Assembly (NCBI RefSeq): GCF_001905385.1
Contig: NZ_LIPF01000003.1
Location: 1 to 64,000, forward strand
Length of the DNA stretch: 64,000 nucleotides
Reading direction: 5' to 3'
Source of the DNA: Streptomyces sp. CB02414
GTDB lineage: Bacteria; Actinomycetota; Actinomycetes; Streptomycetales; Streptomycetaceae
Shown: piece after piece, positions 24,150 to 32,594 of the stretch
Position numbering within the stretch: the stretch's first letter is position 1
How the letters are laid out: every line of letters begins with the position of its first letter
The notes under the pieces: model-generated
The model's input: only the letters and a program-made list of their open reading frames with translations
Database searches by the model: none
What the model was told of the DNA's origin: nothing
Made by a program: the position numbers and the translations under genes

Positions 24150-24539
24150 TCACTCCAAGTCGCCGTTGACCCACGCGACGAGGCGGGCGCGCATTTTGAA
24201 GGAGCAGAGGGTGTAGTCCGCGCCGGACGTCACGTATGTTCCGGTCTCGTTCCGCACCTGGTGGCCGTACTCGCTGGGGCCGTACTCGCCGTCGCGGCGG
24301 CCGTCCAGTTCGTCGGCCCAGTCGAGGAGACCGAAGTCCAGGTCGAGGCCCGCATTCTCGAGGTAACGACCGGGGTCGGCCGGCTCCACCGGTGCGGGAA
24401 GGACGTCGCCCCCGGCGGTGGCCCGGTCCTCGAGGCAGCCGTCGGACCGCACGGGCTGGCCGAACCACCATCCGGCCAGGAACACGGCGTACAGAGTGGT
24501 CACGGCGCCGAGGCGGCGGAGGGTTATCCAGGTGGGCAT
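24150..24539 (-). CDS. Small membrane-anchored protein (paralogue 1)
   Basis: The protein has 129 residues from ATG 24539. A basic start (MPTWITLRRLG) leads into one transmembrane helix (AVTTLYAVFLAGWWFGQPV, about residues 12-30). The rest is acidic and presumably extracellular with two Cys (DGCLED and YTLCSF). It aligns by eye with the upstream neighbour at 24545-24910: both have GQPV after the helix, a Cys in an acidic motif, and end with a W-G-rich tail (AWVNGDLE versus AWFGGEWG). Function unknown. Confidence 0.7.
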   Translation of the reverse strand: MPTWITLRRLGAVTTLYAVFLAGWWFGQPVRSDGCLEDRATAGGDVLPAPVEPADPGRYLENAGLDLDFGLLDWADELDGRRDGEYGPSEYGHQVRNETGTYVTSGADYTLCSFKMRARLVAWVNGDLE

Positions 24540-24544
24540 CGCGT

Positions 24545-24910
24545 CTACCCCCACTCGCCCCCGAACCACGCCCGGAGGCGTGGGCGTTCGCTCGTGTCGT
24601 TGGTGCAGGCGACGGCGTAGGAGGTGATCGCGATGCTCATCGTGGCACGGCCGGCCTCGACCGAGAAGTCCGGGGGGATGCCGGTGGGGCCGGCTGTGGG
24701 CGTGGGCGTGGGGGACGGTTCCGGGCCGTACCGTTCGGCGGCCCGGTCGAGGGCGGCCTGGTCCACGTGGCACTCGGGGATCACCGGCTGCCCCAGGTAC
24801 CAGCCCGCGACGAAGACGCCGTAGACCACGGCGGCGGCGCCGAGGCGGCGCGGGGTGACCCTGCTCGGGCGGAGGCCAACCCCGCCCGAGCCGGGGGGAG
24901 TTGTACGCAT
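24545..24910 (-). CDS. Small membrane-anchored protein (paralogue 2)
   Basis: The protein has 121 residues from ATG 24910. It has a basic N-terminus (RPSRVTPRRLG), one transmembrane helix (AAAVVYGVFVAGWYLGQPV) and an extracellular part with a Pro/Thr linker (EPSPTPTPTAGPTG) and two Cys. It is a tandem paralogue of the gene just downstream, with stop-to-start spacing of 5 bp, so the pair forms one transcript. No family recognised. Confidence 0.7.
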   Translation of the reverse strand: MRTTPPGSGGVGLRPSRVTPRRLGAAAVVYGVFVAGWYLGQPVIPECHVDQAALDRAAERYGPEPSPTPTPTAGPTGIPPDFSVEAGRATMSIAITSYAVACTNDTSERPRLRAWFGGEWG

Positions 24911-24951
24911 GACGAGGGACTCTACAGCTGGGCGACGGTGACCATGACAAA

Positions 24952-24984
24952 GACCCCAGCTCGTTGACTCTGTGAGCTGGGGTC
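24952..24984 (-). terminator. Terminator of tRNA-Lys
   Basis: An 11-bp perfect stem (24952-24962 with 24974-24984) is followed on the minus strand by TTTG, 8 bp after the tRNA. Confidence 0.8.
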
Positions 24985-24991
24985 CGGCCGG

Positions 24992-25064
24992 TAGGCCCTG
25001 TGGGACTCGAACCCACAACCAATGGATTAAAAGTCCACTGCTCTGCCAATTGAGCTAAGGGCCC
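24992..25064 (-). tRNA. tRNA-Lys (TTT)
   Basis: The minus strand gives GGGCCCTTAGCTCAATTGGC and a full cloverleaf with anticodon TTT in loop CTTTTAA, T-arm GGTTCGAGTCC and discriminator A. CCA is not encoded. Length 73. Confidence 0.95.
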
Positions 25065-25189
25065 AGGGGGTGCCGCGCGGTGTTGCGTGATGTTGCCATA
25101 CCGAGCATAGCCCGACACGGCCGGGTCTCCGATCGGGTATCCCGGTCCCGGCCGCGTCGTGCTCGTCGTGCGCGTCGTGCGCGGCGGTG

Positions 25190-26725
25190 TTACGGGTCCA
25201 CCGGCTCCGGCGCGTTCGTGCGGGCCGCCGTGCGGGTCCGGGTGCGTTCGTGGTCCGGGTTGAGGAACCAGTGGCGGGCCGAGGCCAGCCACCAGGTCGC
25301 GGCGAAGCCGAGGACGGCCAGGACGGCGACCGGCGCGTAGTTGAAGGTCTCCCAGGTCACCGGCGAGACCTGCGGCAGCATGAACAGGACCGTGATGACG
25401 CAGACCCACGTCACGGCGACCACGCCCACCGCCTGCGACCAGCGGCCCAGGTGCCACGGCCCCCGCTCGAAGGCGGCGCCCTTGCGCACCCGCAGCAGGG
25501 TCGGGATGACGTAGGCGATGTAGAGGCCGATGACGGCGATCGACGTCACCGCCGCGTACGCCGTGACGTTGATCAGGTAGGGCAGGCCCAGGGCGAGTGC
25601 GCCCAGGGCGGCCAGCCAGACGGCCGCGACCGGTGTGCGGGTGCGCGGGTTCACCGTGTGCCAGACGTGCGAGAAGGGCAGCGCGCCGTCGCGCGAGAAG
25701 GCGTAAATCATGCGGCTGTTGGCCGTCACCGAGGCCATCCCGCAGAACAGCTGGGCCCCGATGACGACGAGGAGGAGCAGCTTGCCCGCGGTGGCGCCGA
25801 GTGCGTCGAGCAGGATCTGCGCAGGCGGCGCGCCGGTCGGGGACGTCAGGGCGCCCTCGTAGGACTGGATGGCGAAGGTGAAGCCGAGGAGGAGGACGAA
25901 ACCGGCGATCCAGGACGTCCAGATGGAGCGGACGATGCCCTTGGGGCCCGCCGTCGACGCGTCGTGCGTCTCCTCGGTCATGTGGGCGGAGGCGTCGTAG
26001 CCCGTGAACGTGTACTGGGCCATCAGGAGACCGATGAGGACGACGTAGACGCCGCTGCCCCAGCCCGTGTTGTTGACGAACTCGCCGAAGACGAAGGACG
26101 CCGACTGGTGCTGGTCCGGCGCGAAGGTCAGCGCGCCGACGATGACCGCCACGCCGACGACGTGCCACCAGACGCTGATGCTGTTCAGAAGGCCGACGAT
26201 GCGGACGCCGAAGGTGTTCAGCAGGCCGTGGAGGACCAGGATGGCCGCGAAGAGGAGGATGGTGCGGCCGGGGGTGACCTCGAAGCCGAACTGGAGGTTC
26301 AGGTAGGCGCCCAGGAAGGACGCGGCGCCGAAGTCGATGCCGGCGGTGACCGCGACCTGGCCGAGCACGTTGAACCAGCCCGTGAACCAGGCCCAGGCGG
26401 CGGCCGTACGGGGCGGTGCCAGGCGGTGCGCCCAGAAGTACAGGCCCGCCGAGGTCGGGTACGCCGAGCAGATCTCGGCCATCGCCAGTCCGACGAAGAG
26501 GGTCATCAGGCCGACGGCGACCCAGCCCCACGTGATGACCGCGGGACCGCCCGTGTTCATGCCGAAGAGGTAGAGGGTCAGGCAGCCGGAGAGGACCGAG
26601 ATGATGGTGAAGGAGACCGCGTAGTTGGAGAACGCCGACATGCGGCGGGCCAGAACCTGGGTGTAGCCGAGCTGGGCCAGCCGTTCCTCGTCCGAGAGCC
26701 CGCTCGCCTTGGCGTCATCTGTCAT
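25190..26725 (-). CDS. APC-family amino acid permease
   Basis: The 511-residue protein has about twelve transmembrane helices. The N-terminal cytoplasmic region (LSDEERLAQLGYTQVLARRM) and the following FSNYAVSFTIISVLSGC match the APC/GABA-permease branch, in which helix 1 carries the substrate-binding unwound segment. Further features are GYDASAHMTEETHDASTAGP near residue 250 and FSRDGALPFS near 340. It should import an amino acid or amine in symport with protons; substrate not predictable. The frame ends in a short hydrophilic, Arg-rich tail. The neighbouring helicase gene is transcribed in the same direction but has its own terminator. Confidence 0.9.
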   Translation of the reverse strand: MTDDAKASGLSDEERLAQLGYTQVLARRMSAFSNYAVSFTIISVLSGCLTLYLFGMNTGGPAVITWGWVAVGLMTLFVGLAMAEICSAYPTSAGLYFWAHRLAPPRTAAAWAWFTGWFNVLGQVAVTAGIDFGAASFLGAYLNLQFGFEVTPGRTILLFAAILVLHGLLNTFGVRIVGLLNSISVWWHVVGVAVIVGALTFAPDQHQSASFVFGEFVNNTGWGSGVYVVLIGLLMAQYTFTGYDASAHMTEETHDASTAGPKGIVRSIWTSWIAGFVLLLGFTFAIQSYEGALTSPTGAPPAQILLDALGATAGKLLLLVVIGAQLFCGMASVTANSRMIYAFSRDGALPFSHVWHTVNPRTRTPVAAVWLAALGALALGLPYLINVTAYAAVTSIAVIGLYIAYVIPTLLRVRKGAAFERGPWHLGRWSQAVGVVAVTWVCVITVLFMLPQVSPVTWETFNYAPVAVLAVLGFAATWWLASARHWFLNPDHERTRTRTAARTNAPEPVDP

Positions 26726-26805
26726 GCCCCCAGCAATTCCCTTGCGGAGGACGTGACATGCGTCACTCTGTGGCCGAAAACCAGTCCGGAGAGCGGGCAG
26801 CAGAA

Positions 26806-26849
26806 AGCGCCGCGGCCCCCGCCCGGTGAGGGACGGGGGCCACGGCGCT
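26806..26849 (-). terminator. Terminator of the DEAD-box helicase gene
   Basis: A 16-bp stem with one mismatch (26806-26821 with 26834-26849) is followed on the minus strand by TTTC; it lies 28 bp after the helicase stop. Confidence 0.75.
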
Positions 26850-26876
26850 CGGTACTACTCGGCGTCAGCCGTCGCG

Positions 26877-29096
26877 TCAGCCGTTGCGCTTCCAGCGCGG
26901 CTTGTCGTCACGGCGACCGAAGGAGGAACCGCGGTGGTCGTCGCGGCGGCCGTACGGGCGGTCGTGCCCGCCGGAGCGGAAGCCGGGACGGTCGCCCTGG
27001 CGGTCGCGGTTGAACGGACGGTCGCTGCCGCGGTGGCCGCCGCGGTCGTCACGGCGGTCGAACGAGCGGCCGCCACGGTCGTCGCGACGCTCGAAGGAGC
27101 GGCCACCACGGTCGTCACGGCGGTCGTTCCGGTCGTCACGGCGGAAGCCGCCACGGTCACCACGGTCGTCACGGCGGTCGTCGCGCCGGAAGCCGCCACG
27201 GTCGTCACGGCGGTCGAACGAACGGCCACCACGGTCGTCGCGACGCTCGAAGGAGCGGCCACCACGGTCGTCGCGACGCTCGAAGGAGCGGCCACCACGG
27301 TCGTCACGACGGTCGTCACGGCGGAAACCGCCACGGTCGTCACGACGCTCGAACGAACGGCCACCACGGTCATCACGACGCTCGAAGGAACGGCCACCAC
27401 GGTCGTCACGACGGTCGTCACGGCGGAAACCGCCACGGTCGTCACGACGCTCGAACGAACGGCCACCACGGTCATCACGACGGTCGTTCCGGTCGTCGCG
27501 GCGGTCGTCACGGCGGTCGAAGGAACGGTCCCGGCCGTTGCCGCCGCTCCGCTCCGGCCTCTCCGTCTTCTCCACGTCCCGCGCGCCCGGCTGCTCCGGC
27601 ACCACGGCCTCGGCCTGGGCCTCGGTCGCGGAGGCCACCTCGGCCAGGACCGTCTCCGGGTCCTCGCCGCGCTCCCGCGCGACCCTGGCGACCAGGCGGT
27701 CCGCCTCCTCGCGCAGCTCGGTGGCGCGGCGCTGGGCCCGCTCCAGTTCCTTGGTGAGCTGGGTGACCTCGCGCTCGGCCTGCTGCGCCGCGTTGCCCGC
27801 GGACTCGGCCTGGACCTCGGTCATCGACCGGGCGCCGGTGATCTCGGCGACCTCCGGGTCGAAGGCCGCGCCGCCCTGGATGATGTGGCGCGTGGCGTCG
27901 ACGCCCGCATCCTCCATCAGCCGGAAGATCTGGCGGCGCTGGTGCGGCAGGGACAGGGACACGACGGTGCCGGTGCGACCCGCGCGCGCCGTACGGCCGG
28001 CGCGGTGCAGGTAGTCCTTGTGGTCGCCGGCCGGGTCCACGTTCAGGACCAGGTCGATGCCGTCGACGTGGATGCCGCGCGCGGCGACGTCGGTGGCGAC
28101 GAGGACGTTGACGTAGCCGTCCTTGAAGTCGGCCAGCGTGCGGGTGCGCGCGCCCTGGGTCATGCCGCCGTGCAGCGCGTCCGCCTTGGCGCCGGCGTCC
28201 CGCAGCTGCTCGGCGACGCGGTCGGCGCCCAGCTGGGTGCGGACGAAGATGATGGTGCGGCCCTTGCGGGAGGCGATGGCCGCGGTGACCGGCGCCTTGT
28301 CCTTGGGCTTCACGACCAGGATGTGGTGCGACATGGTCGTCACCGCGCCCTGGGCCGCGTCGACCTCGTGGCTGACCGGGTTCTTCAGGTACCGGTCGAC
28401 GAGGGTCTTGATCTCGTTCTCCATCGTGGCGGAGAACAGCATCCGCTGACCGCCCGCCGGGACCTGGTCGAGCAGCTCGGTGACCTCGGGCATGAAGCCC
28501 AGGTCCGACATCTGGTCGGCCTCGTCGAGGACCGCGATCTGCACGTTCTCCAGGGAGCAGGCGCCGCGGTTGATGATGTCGCGCAGCCGGCCCGGGGTGG
28601 CGACCAGGATGTCGACGCCCTTCTCCAGGGCGTAGATCTGGTTGCCCATCGAGGTGCCGCCGCAGACGACCTTCATCCGCAGGCCGACGACGTCGCCGTA
28701 CGGCTGGAGCGCGTCGGCCACCTGCATGGCCAGCTCGCGGGTGGGGGTGAGGATGACGGCGCGGGGCTTGTGCTTCTCGGTGCGACCGCCGGCGAGCTGC
28801 GCCAGCGTCGGCAGACCGAAGGAGAGGGTCTTGCCGGAGCCGGTGCGGCCCCGGCCGAGGATGTCCTTGCCGGCCAGGGCGTCCGGGATGGTCGCGGCCT
28901 GGATCGGGAAGGGGGTGGTCACGCCGTTCTGCGCGAGCTTGCGCACGACGCCCTCGGGGAGACCGAGGTCCGCGAAGGTGACCTCGGGGGCCTGCGGGGT
29001 CTCGGGGGGCGTGGAGGCCTCGACGGCCTCCGGGGTGCCCGCTGCGCCCTCGGCGTTCTCGGGCACGACGACGTGATCAGTACTGGTCATGGACAT
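26877..29096 (-). CDS. DEAD-box RNA helicase with RDDRGG-repeat tail
   Basis: The protein has 739 residues from ATG 29096 (a second ATG at 29090). The Q-motif is FPIQAATIP, Walker A GRTGSGKT, motif II VLDEADQMSD, motif III FSATM and motif VI HRAGRTARAGRTG. A helical linker follows, then a C-terminal tail of about 200 residues rich in Arg, Asp and Gly, with eight copies of GGRSF[E/D]RRDDR interspersed with GGFRRDDRRDDR. Such tails bind RNA and can drive condensate formation. The family unwinds structured RNA, often in cold adaptation, ribosome assembly or with RNA-degrading complexes. Confidence 0.93.
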   Translation of the reverse strand: MSMTSTDHVVVPENAEGAAGTPEAVEASTPPETPQAPEVTFADLGLPEGVVRKLAQNGVTTPFPIQAATIPDALAGKDILGRGRTGSGKTLSFGLPTLAQLAGGRTEKHKPRAVILTPTRELAMQVADALQPYGDVVGLRMKVVCGGTSMGNQIYALEKGVDILVATPGRLRDIINRGACSLENVQIAVLDEADQMSDLGFMPEVTELLDQVPAGGQRMLFSATMENEIKTLVDRYLKNPVSHEVDAAQGAVTTMSHHILVVKPKDKAPVTAAIASRKGRTIIFVRTQLGADRVAEQLRDAGAKADALHGGMTQGARTRTLADFKDGYVNVLVATDVAARGIHVDGIDLVLNVDPAGDHKDYLHRAGRTARAGRTGTVVSLSLPHQRRQIFRLMEDAGVDATRHIIQGGAAFDPEVAEITGARSMTEVQAESAGNAAQQAEREVTQLTKELERAQRRATELREEADRLVARVARERGEDPETVLAEVASATEAQAEAVVPEQPGARDVEKTERPERSGGNGRDRSFDRRDDRRDDRNDRRDDRGGRSFERRDDRGGFRRDDRRDDRGGRSFERRDDRGGRSFERRDDRGGFRRDDRRDDRGGRSFERRDDRGGRSFERRDDRGGRSFDRRDDRGGFRRDDRRDDRGDRGGFRRDDRNDRRDDRGGRSFERRDDRGGRSFDRRDDRGGHRGSDRPFNRDRQGDRPGFRSGGHDRPYGRRDDHRGSSFGRRDDKPRWKRNG
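27050..27530. repeat. In-gene tandem repeats coding for RDDRGG units
   Basis: The helicase C-terminal coding part consists of near-identical units of about 33-36 bp (plus strand: GGCCACCACGGTCGTC and variants) in eight main copies. The repeats keep the reading frame and could change number by slippage or recombination. Confidence 0.85.
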
Positions 29097-29352
29097 GCGA
29101 ATGCGAAACCTTCCGGAGTCTCTCGTCGGCACGCGCCCGTCAACTCCGTGAATCGCGATTCGCAATACGACCGCCTCGATGCGGTCCACCACGGCAGGGG
29201 GAGAGTACGCGCCACACGGCGCGCTCTGCGGTGGCGCCGGGCAAATGGGATCAAACGATCTACCACCATACGCACCCCCCACCCCAGAAGGCAAACCGAT
29301 CAGCGGCCGAGTAGCACATGCCCAGCTCAGCCCGGCTGCCGGGCCCCGTCCA

Positions 29353-29952
29353 CTACGCCGGTACCCCGGCCGTCGGCGCCGGCTCCCGTTGCGCCAGCTG
29401 CGTTCCCGGCGGCTCGTGCGCCGACGACGACGGCTCCGCCGTCGAGGGCTCCGGCGACGGCGAGGCGGGCGGCTCCTCGGTCGGCGTCGGCTCGGGCTCG
29501 GGCGTCCGCGACGGCTCCGCGGGCGGCGTCCGCGTCGGCGCGGGCTCGTCGTCCCCGTCCTTCACCGGCGGCGGCTGCGTCACACCGGCGGGCGGCTCGG
29601 CGGCGGGGGACTCGCCCTTCCGCTCCCCGCCCTCACCACCACCCTTGCCCGCGCCCTTGGCGTCGTCCTCGTCCTTGCCCTTCTTCCCCTTGCCGCGCCC
29701 GCGCTTCTCGTCGGCCGCCGCCGCGCCGTAACCGACGTTGCCGCCCGACACGGCGGGCCCGCCGTCCGGCACCGCACCGCCCTGCTCCCCGGCGGAGTGC
29801 GACGGCCTGGCGCCCCCGCCGGTCGCGTCGTCGCCGACGCTCATACAGCCGGCGGCAGCGGCGACGGCCACGGCGGTGGCGGCCAGACGGACGGGTACGT
29901 ACAAGGGGCGCACGGGCGGCCACCTCCGGGGCTCAGGAGTCGCCGTGCCCAA
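29353..29952 (-). CDS. Pro/Glu-rich lipoprotein of unknown function
   Basis: The 199-residue protein has an Arg-containing start, a hydrophobic stretch (LAATAVAVAAAAGC) and a lipobox Cys at about residue 36, so it should be a membrane-anchored lipoprotein. The mature part has no recognisable fold: a Gly/Lys/Asp-rich middle (GRGKGKKGKDEDD) and a Pro/Glu/Thr/Ser-rich tail. It probably sits in the cell wall as a spacer or anchor. There are no close functional hints from neighbours. Confidence 0.65.
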   Translation of the reverse strand: MGTATPEPRRWPPVRPLYVPVRLAATAVAVAAAAGCMSVGDDATGGGARPSHSAGEQGGAVPDGGPAVSGGNVGYGAAAADEKRGRGKGKKGKDEDDAKGAGKGGGEGGERKGESPAAEPPAGVTQPPPVKDGDDEPAPTRTPPAEPSRTPEPEPTPTEEPPASPSPEPSTAEPSSSAHEPPGTQLAQREPAPTAGVPA

Positions 29953-30038
29953 CTCCCGTCACCCACAAGAGGACACGCGCCGCGCCCCGCGGACCTTGAC
30001 CCGAGCGCGTCAGCCGTACCCGAGCCGGGCGACGGCGC

Positions 30039-30389
30039 TCACCCGTACCCGAGGGCGTGCAGCCGCGCGTCGTCGATGCCGAAGTGGTGCGCGATCTCGT
30101 GCACCACCGTGACCTCGGTCTCCGCGACCACGTCCTCGCGCGTCTCGCAGAACCGCAGCGTCGGCCCCCGGTAGATGGTGATCCGGTCCGGCAGCACGCC
30201 CGCGTACCACTCCCCGCGCTCCGTCAGCGGCGTCCCCTCGTACAGCCCGAGCAGCTCGGGATCGTCGGCCGGCGGCTCGTCCTCGACGAACACCGCGACG
30301 TTGTCCATCAGCCGCGTCAGCTCCGGCGGAATCCGGTCCAGGGCCTCTGCGACGAGTTCCTCGAACTCCTCGCGCGTCATCTCCAGCAC
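30039..30389 (-). CDS. Zincin-like metallopeptidase (PF06262 type)
   Basis: The 116-residue protein carries the zinc motif HEIAHHFGIDD near residue 100, and the family N-terminus TREEFEELVAEALDRIPPEL. The GTG at 30389 reads VLEMTREEF; the internal ATG at 30380 is an alternative start. Proteins of this small family are conserved in actinobacteria and proteobacteria, with unknown substrates. It is cytoplasmic and divergent from the metallophosphoesterase gene with a 91-bp gap. Confidence 0.87.
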   Translation of the reverse strand: MLEMTREEFEELVAEALDRIPPELTRLMDNVAVFVEDEPPADDPELLGLYEGTPLTERGEWYAGVLPDRITIYRGPTLRFCETREDVVAETEVTVVHEIAHHFGIDDARLHALGYG

Positions 30390-30480
30390 AGGCCCATTGT
30401 CGGGTACGACCGTGGGGTACGACACAGACCGCACCGAAGCCCGCCGCATACCCGCCCCGGGCCTTGGGCATACGGGACCA

Positions 30481-32115
30481 ATGGCCCGCGTCCCCGCCGC
30501 AGTCCAGCACGTCCTGGCCGAGGTGATGAACCCCATCCGCAACGCGCCGCGCGCCCTCATCCACCGCCACCGCCACCGCACCAGCCGGACGTCCACGGCG
30601 GTCGAGCTCGCCCCCCGGTCACGCCCCCGGTCGAGCCCCTGGACCCGCGCCGCCGGCCTCGTCTCCGTCGTCCTGCTCGGGGCCTGGCTCGGCCTGCTGG
30701 TCGTGGGCGACGTCCGTGTGCCCGTCGGTCCCATGGACACCACGATGACCCTGCGCCCGTCCGTCAGCGGCGGCACGAAGATCAACGTTTCCCCGCTGGG
30801 CGCCCTCCGGCTCGACAGCCACGTGGCCCCCGTCCGCCTCGACGTCAACGTCGACCAGCTCGACCCCGAGCGCGCCACCGCACTGGTCGACCACCCCGAA
30901 CGTCTCTCCGGCCTCCAGGACGAGGTCGCCCGGGACGTCGAACGCGGCACCCTCGATCTCGCCGTCCGCTCCTGCGTCGCCGTCGTCACCGGCGCCACCG
31001 CCCTCGGCCTCGCCGTCTACCGCCGCCCCCGGCGCGCCCTCGCCGCCGGCGGACTCGCCCTCACCCTCCTGGTCGCCTCCGGCTGCACCGCCTACGCCAC
31101 CTGGAACCCCGACTCCGTCCTGGAGCCGAAGTTCTCCGGCCTGCTCTCCTCCGCGCCCTCCCTGGTCGGCGACGCACGCAGCATCGTCACCGAGTTCGAC
31201 GTCTACCAGAAGGAGCTGGCCCGCCTGGTCACGAACGTGACCAAGCTCTACGACGCCACCTCCACGCTCCCCGCCTACCAGCCCGACCCGACCACGATCC
31301 GCGTCCTGCACGTGTCCGACATCCACCTGAACCCGGCGAGCTGGAAGATCATCGCCTCGCTGGTGGAGCAGTACCAGGTGAACGTGATCGTCGACTCCGG
31401 CGACACCATGGACCACGGCACGGCCGCGGAGAACGGCTTCCTGGACCCCATCGAGGACCTCGGCGCCCCCTACGTCTGGGTCCGCGGCAACCACGACTCC
31501 CGCGTCACCCAGAAGTACCTCCAGGGCCTGGAGAACGTGCACGTCCTGGACGACGGCCGCGCCCGGACGGTCGCGGGCCTGCGCTTCGCCGGCATCGGCG
31601 ATCCGCAGTACACCCCCGACCGCTCCAAGCCGGACGGCGCCGAGGCGTCCCAGGAACTGGCCGGTGCCCGCCTCGCCTCCGCCCTGCGCGACCAGCGCGC
31701 GGCGGGCACGCCGGTCGACATCGCCGTCGCCCACGAGCCGTCCGCCGCCCGCGAGGTCGACGGCGAGGTGCCGCTGGTCCTCGCCGGCCACCTGCACCGC
31801 GAGGACATGGAGGTCATGGAGTACGGCACCCGGCTGCGCATCGAGGGCTCCACCGGCGGCAGCGGCCTGCGCGCGGTCGAGGGCGAGTACCCCGACCCCA
31901 TCCAGGCGTCGATCCTCTACTTCGACCGCGACAGCCGGCGCCTCCAGGCGTGGGACGAGATCGAGCTCGGTGGCCTGGGTCTGACGACGGCCGAGGTCAG
32001 CCGCCATCTCCCCAAGGAGAACCAGCCCGGCGCGACCCCGTCCCCGACCGGTTCCGGCCCTTCGTCCACGGCAAGCACCCCCACGCCCGCCGCCCCTTCC
32101 CCGTCCTCTCCGTAA
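30481..32115 (+). CDS. Membrane-anchored metallophosphoesterase
   Basis: The protein has 544 residues from ATG 30481. Transmembrane segments lie at about residues 57-80 (AAGLVSVVLLGAWLGLLVV), 160-177 and 183-203. The phosphoesterase domain (about 275-510) has the metal-binding motifs HVSDIHLNP, DSGDTMDHG, VRGNHDSR, AHEPS and AGHLHRED in the right order. The tail is Pro/Ser/Thr-rich. It should hydrolyse a phosphate ester or cyclic nucleotide-like substrate; the specific substrate is unknown. The C-terminus precedes the tRNA cluster at 32196. Confidence 0.9.
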   Translation: MARVPAAVQHVLAEVMNPIRNAPRALIHRHRHRTSRTSTAVELAPRSRPRSSPWTRAAGLVSVVLLGAWLGLLVVGDVRVPVGPMDTTMTLRPSVSGGTKINVSPLGALRLDSHVAPVRLDVNVDQLDPERATALVDHPERLSGLQDEVARDVERGTLDLAVRSCVAVVTGATALGLAVYRRPRRALAAGGLALTLLVASGCTAYATWNPDSVLEPKFSGLLSSAPSLVGDARSIVTEFDVYQKELARLVTNVTKLYDATSTLPAYQPDPTTIRVLHVSDIHLNPASWKIIASLVEQYQVNVIVDSGDTMDHGTAAENGFLDPIEDLGAPYVWVRGNHDSRVTQKYLQGLENVHVLDDGRARTVAGLRFAGIGDPQYTPDRSKPDGAEASQELAGARLASALRDQRAAGTPVDIAVAHEPSAAREVDGEVPLVLAGHLHREDMEVMEYGTRLRIEGSTGGSGLRAVEGEYPDPIQASILYFDRDSRRLQAWDEIELGGLGLTTAEVSRHLPKENQPGATPSPTGSGPSSTASTPTPAAPSPSSP

Positions 32116-32195
32116 ACCGTTTTGGCGATACCTCCCGCCATCCCATATGCTTCTCACGTCCCCGACGCGCTGAGAAGCGCCCAGGCGGGCCGATA

Positions 32196-32268
32196 GCCCT
32201 CATCGTCTAGCGGCCTAGGACGCCGCCCTTTCAAGGCGGTAGCACGGGTTCGAATCCCGTTGGGGGCA
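32196..32268 (+). tRNA. tRNA-Glu (TTC)
   Basis: GCCCTCATCGTCTAGCGGCC begins a full cloverleaf, with anticodon TTC in loop CTTTCAA, T-arm GGGTTCGAATCCC and discriminator A. Length 73. Confidence 0.95.
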
Positions 32269-32302
32269 CGCAGTACATGTGCGACACTGTCGTACGAAGC
32301 TT

Positions 32303-32377
32303 GGTCCTGTGGAGCAGTTTGGAGTGCTCGCCACCCTGTCAAGGTGGAGGCCGCGGGTTCAAATCCCGTCAGGACCG
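32303..32377 (+). tRNA. tRNA-Asp (GTC), copy 1
   Basis: GGTCCTGTGGAGCAGTTTGG begins the cloverleaf. The anticodon is GTC in loop CTGTCAA, the T-arm GGGTTCAAATCCC and the discriminator G. It is identical over 75 nt to the copy at 36646-36720. Confidence 0.95.
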
Positions 32378-32379
32378 CT

Positions 32380-32399
32380 GAGGTTTCACGTGAAACCTC
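32380..32399. promoter_or_regulatory. parS site (ParB-binding centromere palindrome)
   Basis: The core GTTTCACGTGAAAC (32383-32396) is the exact bacterial/Streptomyces parS consensus, extended by flanking symmetry to a 20-bp palindrome. It lies in the 24-bp gap between tRNA-Asp and tRNA-Phe. ParB loading here would help to organise and segregate the origin-proximal chromosome during sporulation. A perfect match of this length by chance is very unlikely. Confidence 0.88.
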
Positions 32400-32401
32400 G
32401 C

Positions 32402-32475
32402 GGCTGGGTAGCTCAGTTGGTACGAGCGATCGCCTGAAAAGCGATAGGTCGCCGGTTCGACCCCGGCCCCAGCCA
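32402..32475 (+). tRNA. tRNA-Phe (GAA)
   Basis: GGCTGGGTAGCTCAGTTGGT begins the cloverleaf, with anticodon GAA in loop CTGAAAA, T-arm CCGGTTCGACCCCGG and discriminator A. Length 74. Confidence 0.95.
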
Positions 32476-32480
32476 CAGCA

Positions 32481-32508
32481 AAGGCCCCGATCCTCGGATC
32501 GGGGCCTT
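32481..32508 (+). terminator. Terminator of the tRNA-Glu/Asp/Phe cluster
   Basis: A perfect 12-bp stem (32481-32492 with 32497-32508) with a CTCG loop lies 5 bp after tRNA-Phe and is followed by TT-containing sequence. Confidence 0.8.
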
Positions 32509-32594
32509 GTTGTGTACCACCCATGTGCCGCCCGCTGTCCGGCGGACAAAAGCGTTCGCCAGGTTTTTCCGTCGGATGAGATCCTGGAAGCCGT

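Noticed and set aside
27050..27530. Regular short repeats resembling a CRISPR array
   Set aside because: The units are in frame, code for RDDRGG motifs, have no unique spacers and no cas genes nearby.
26826..29999. Very long open frame (over 1000 codons) on the plus strand across the DEAD-box helicase
   Set aside because: It is the antisense of a high-GC, repetitive gene. Its translation is Val/Ala/Thr/Arg low complexity with no domain.
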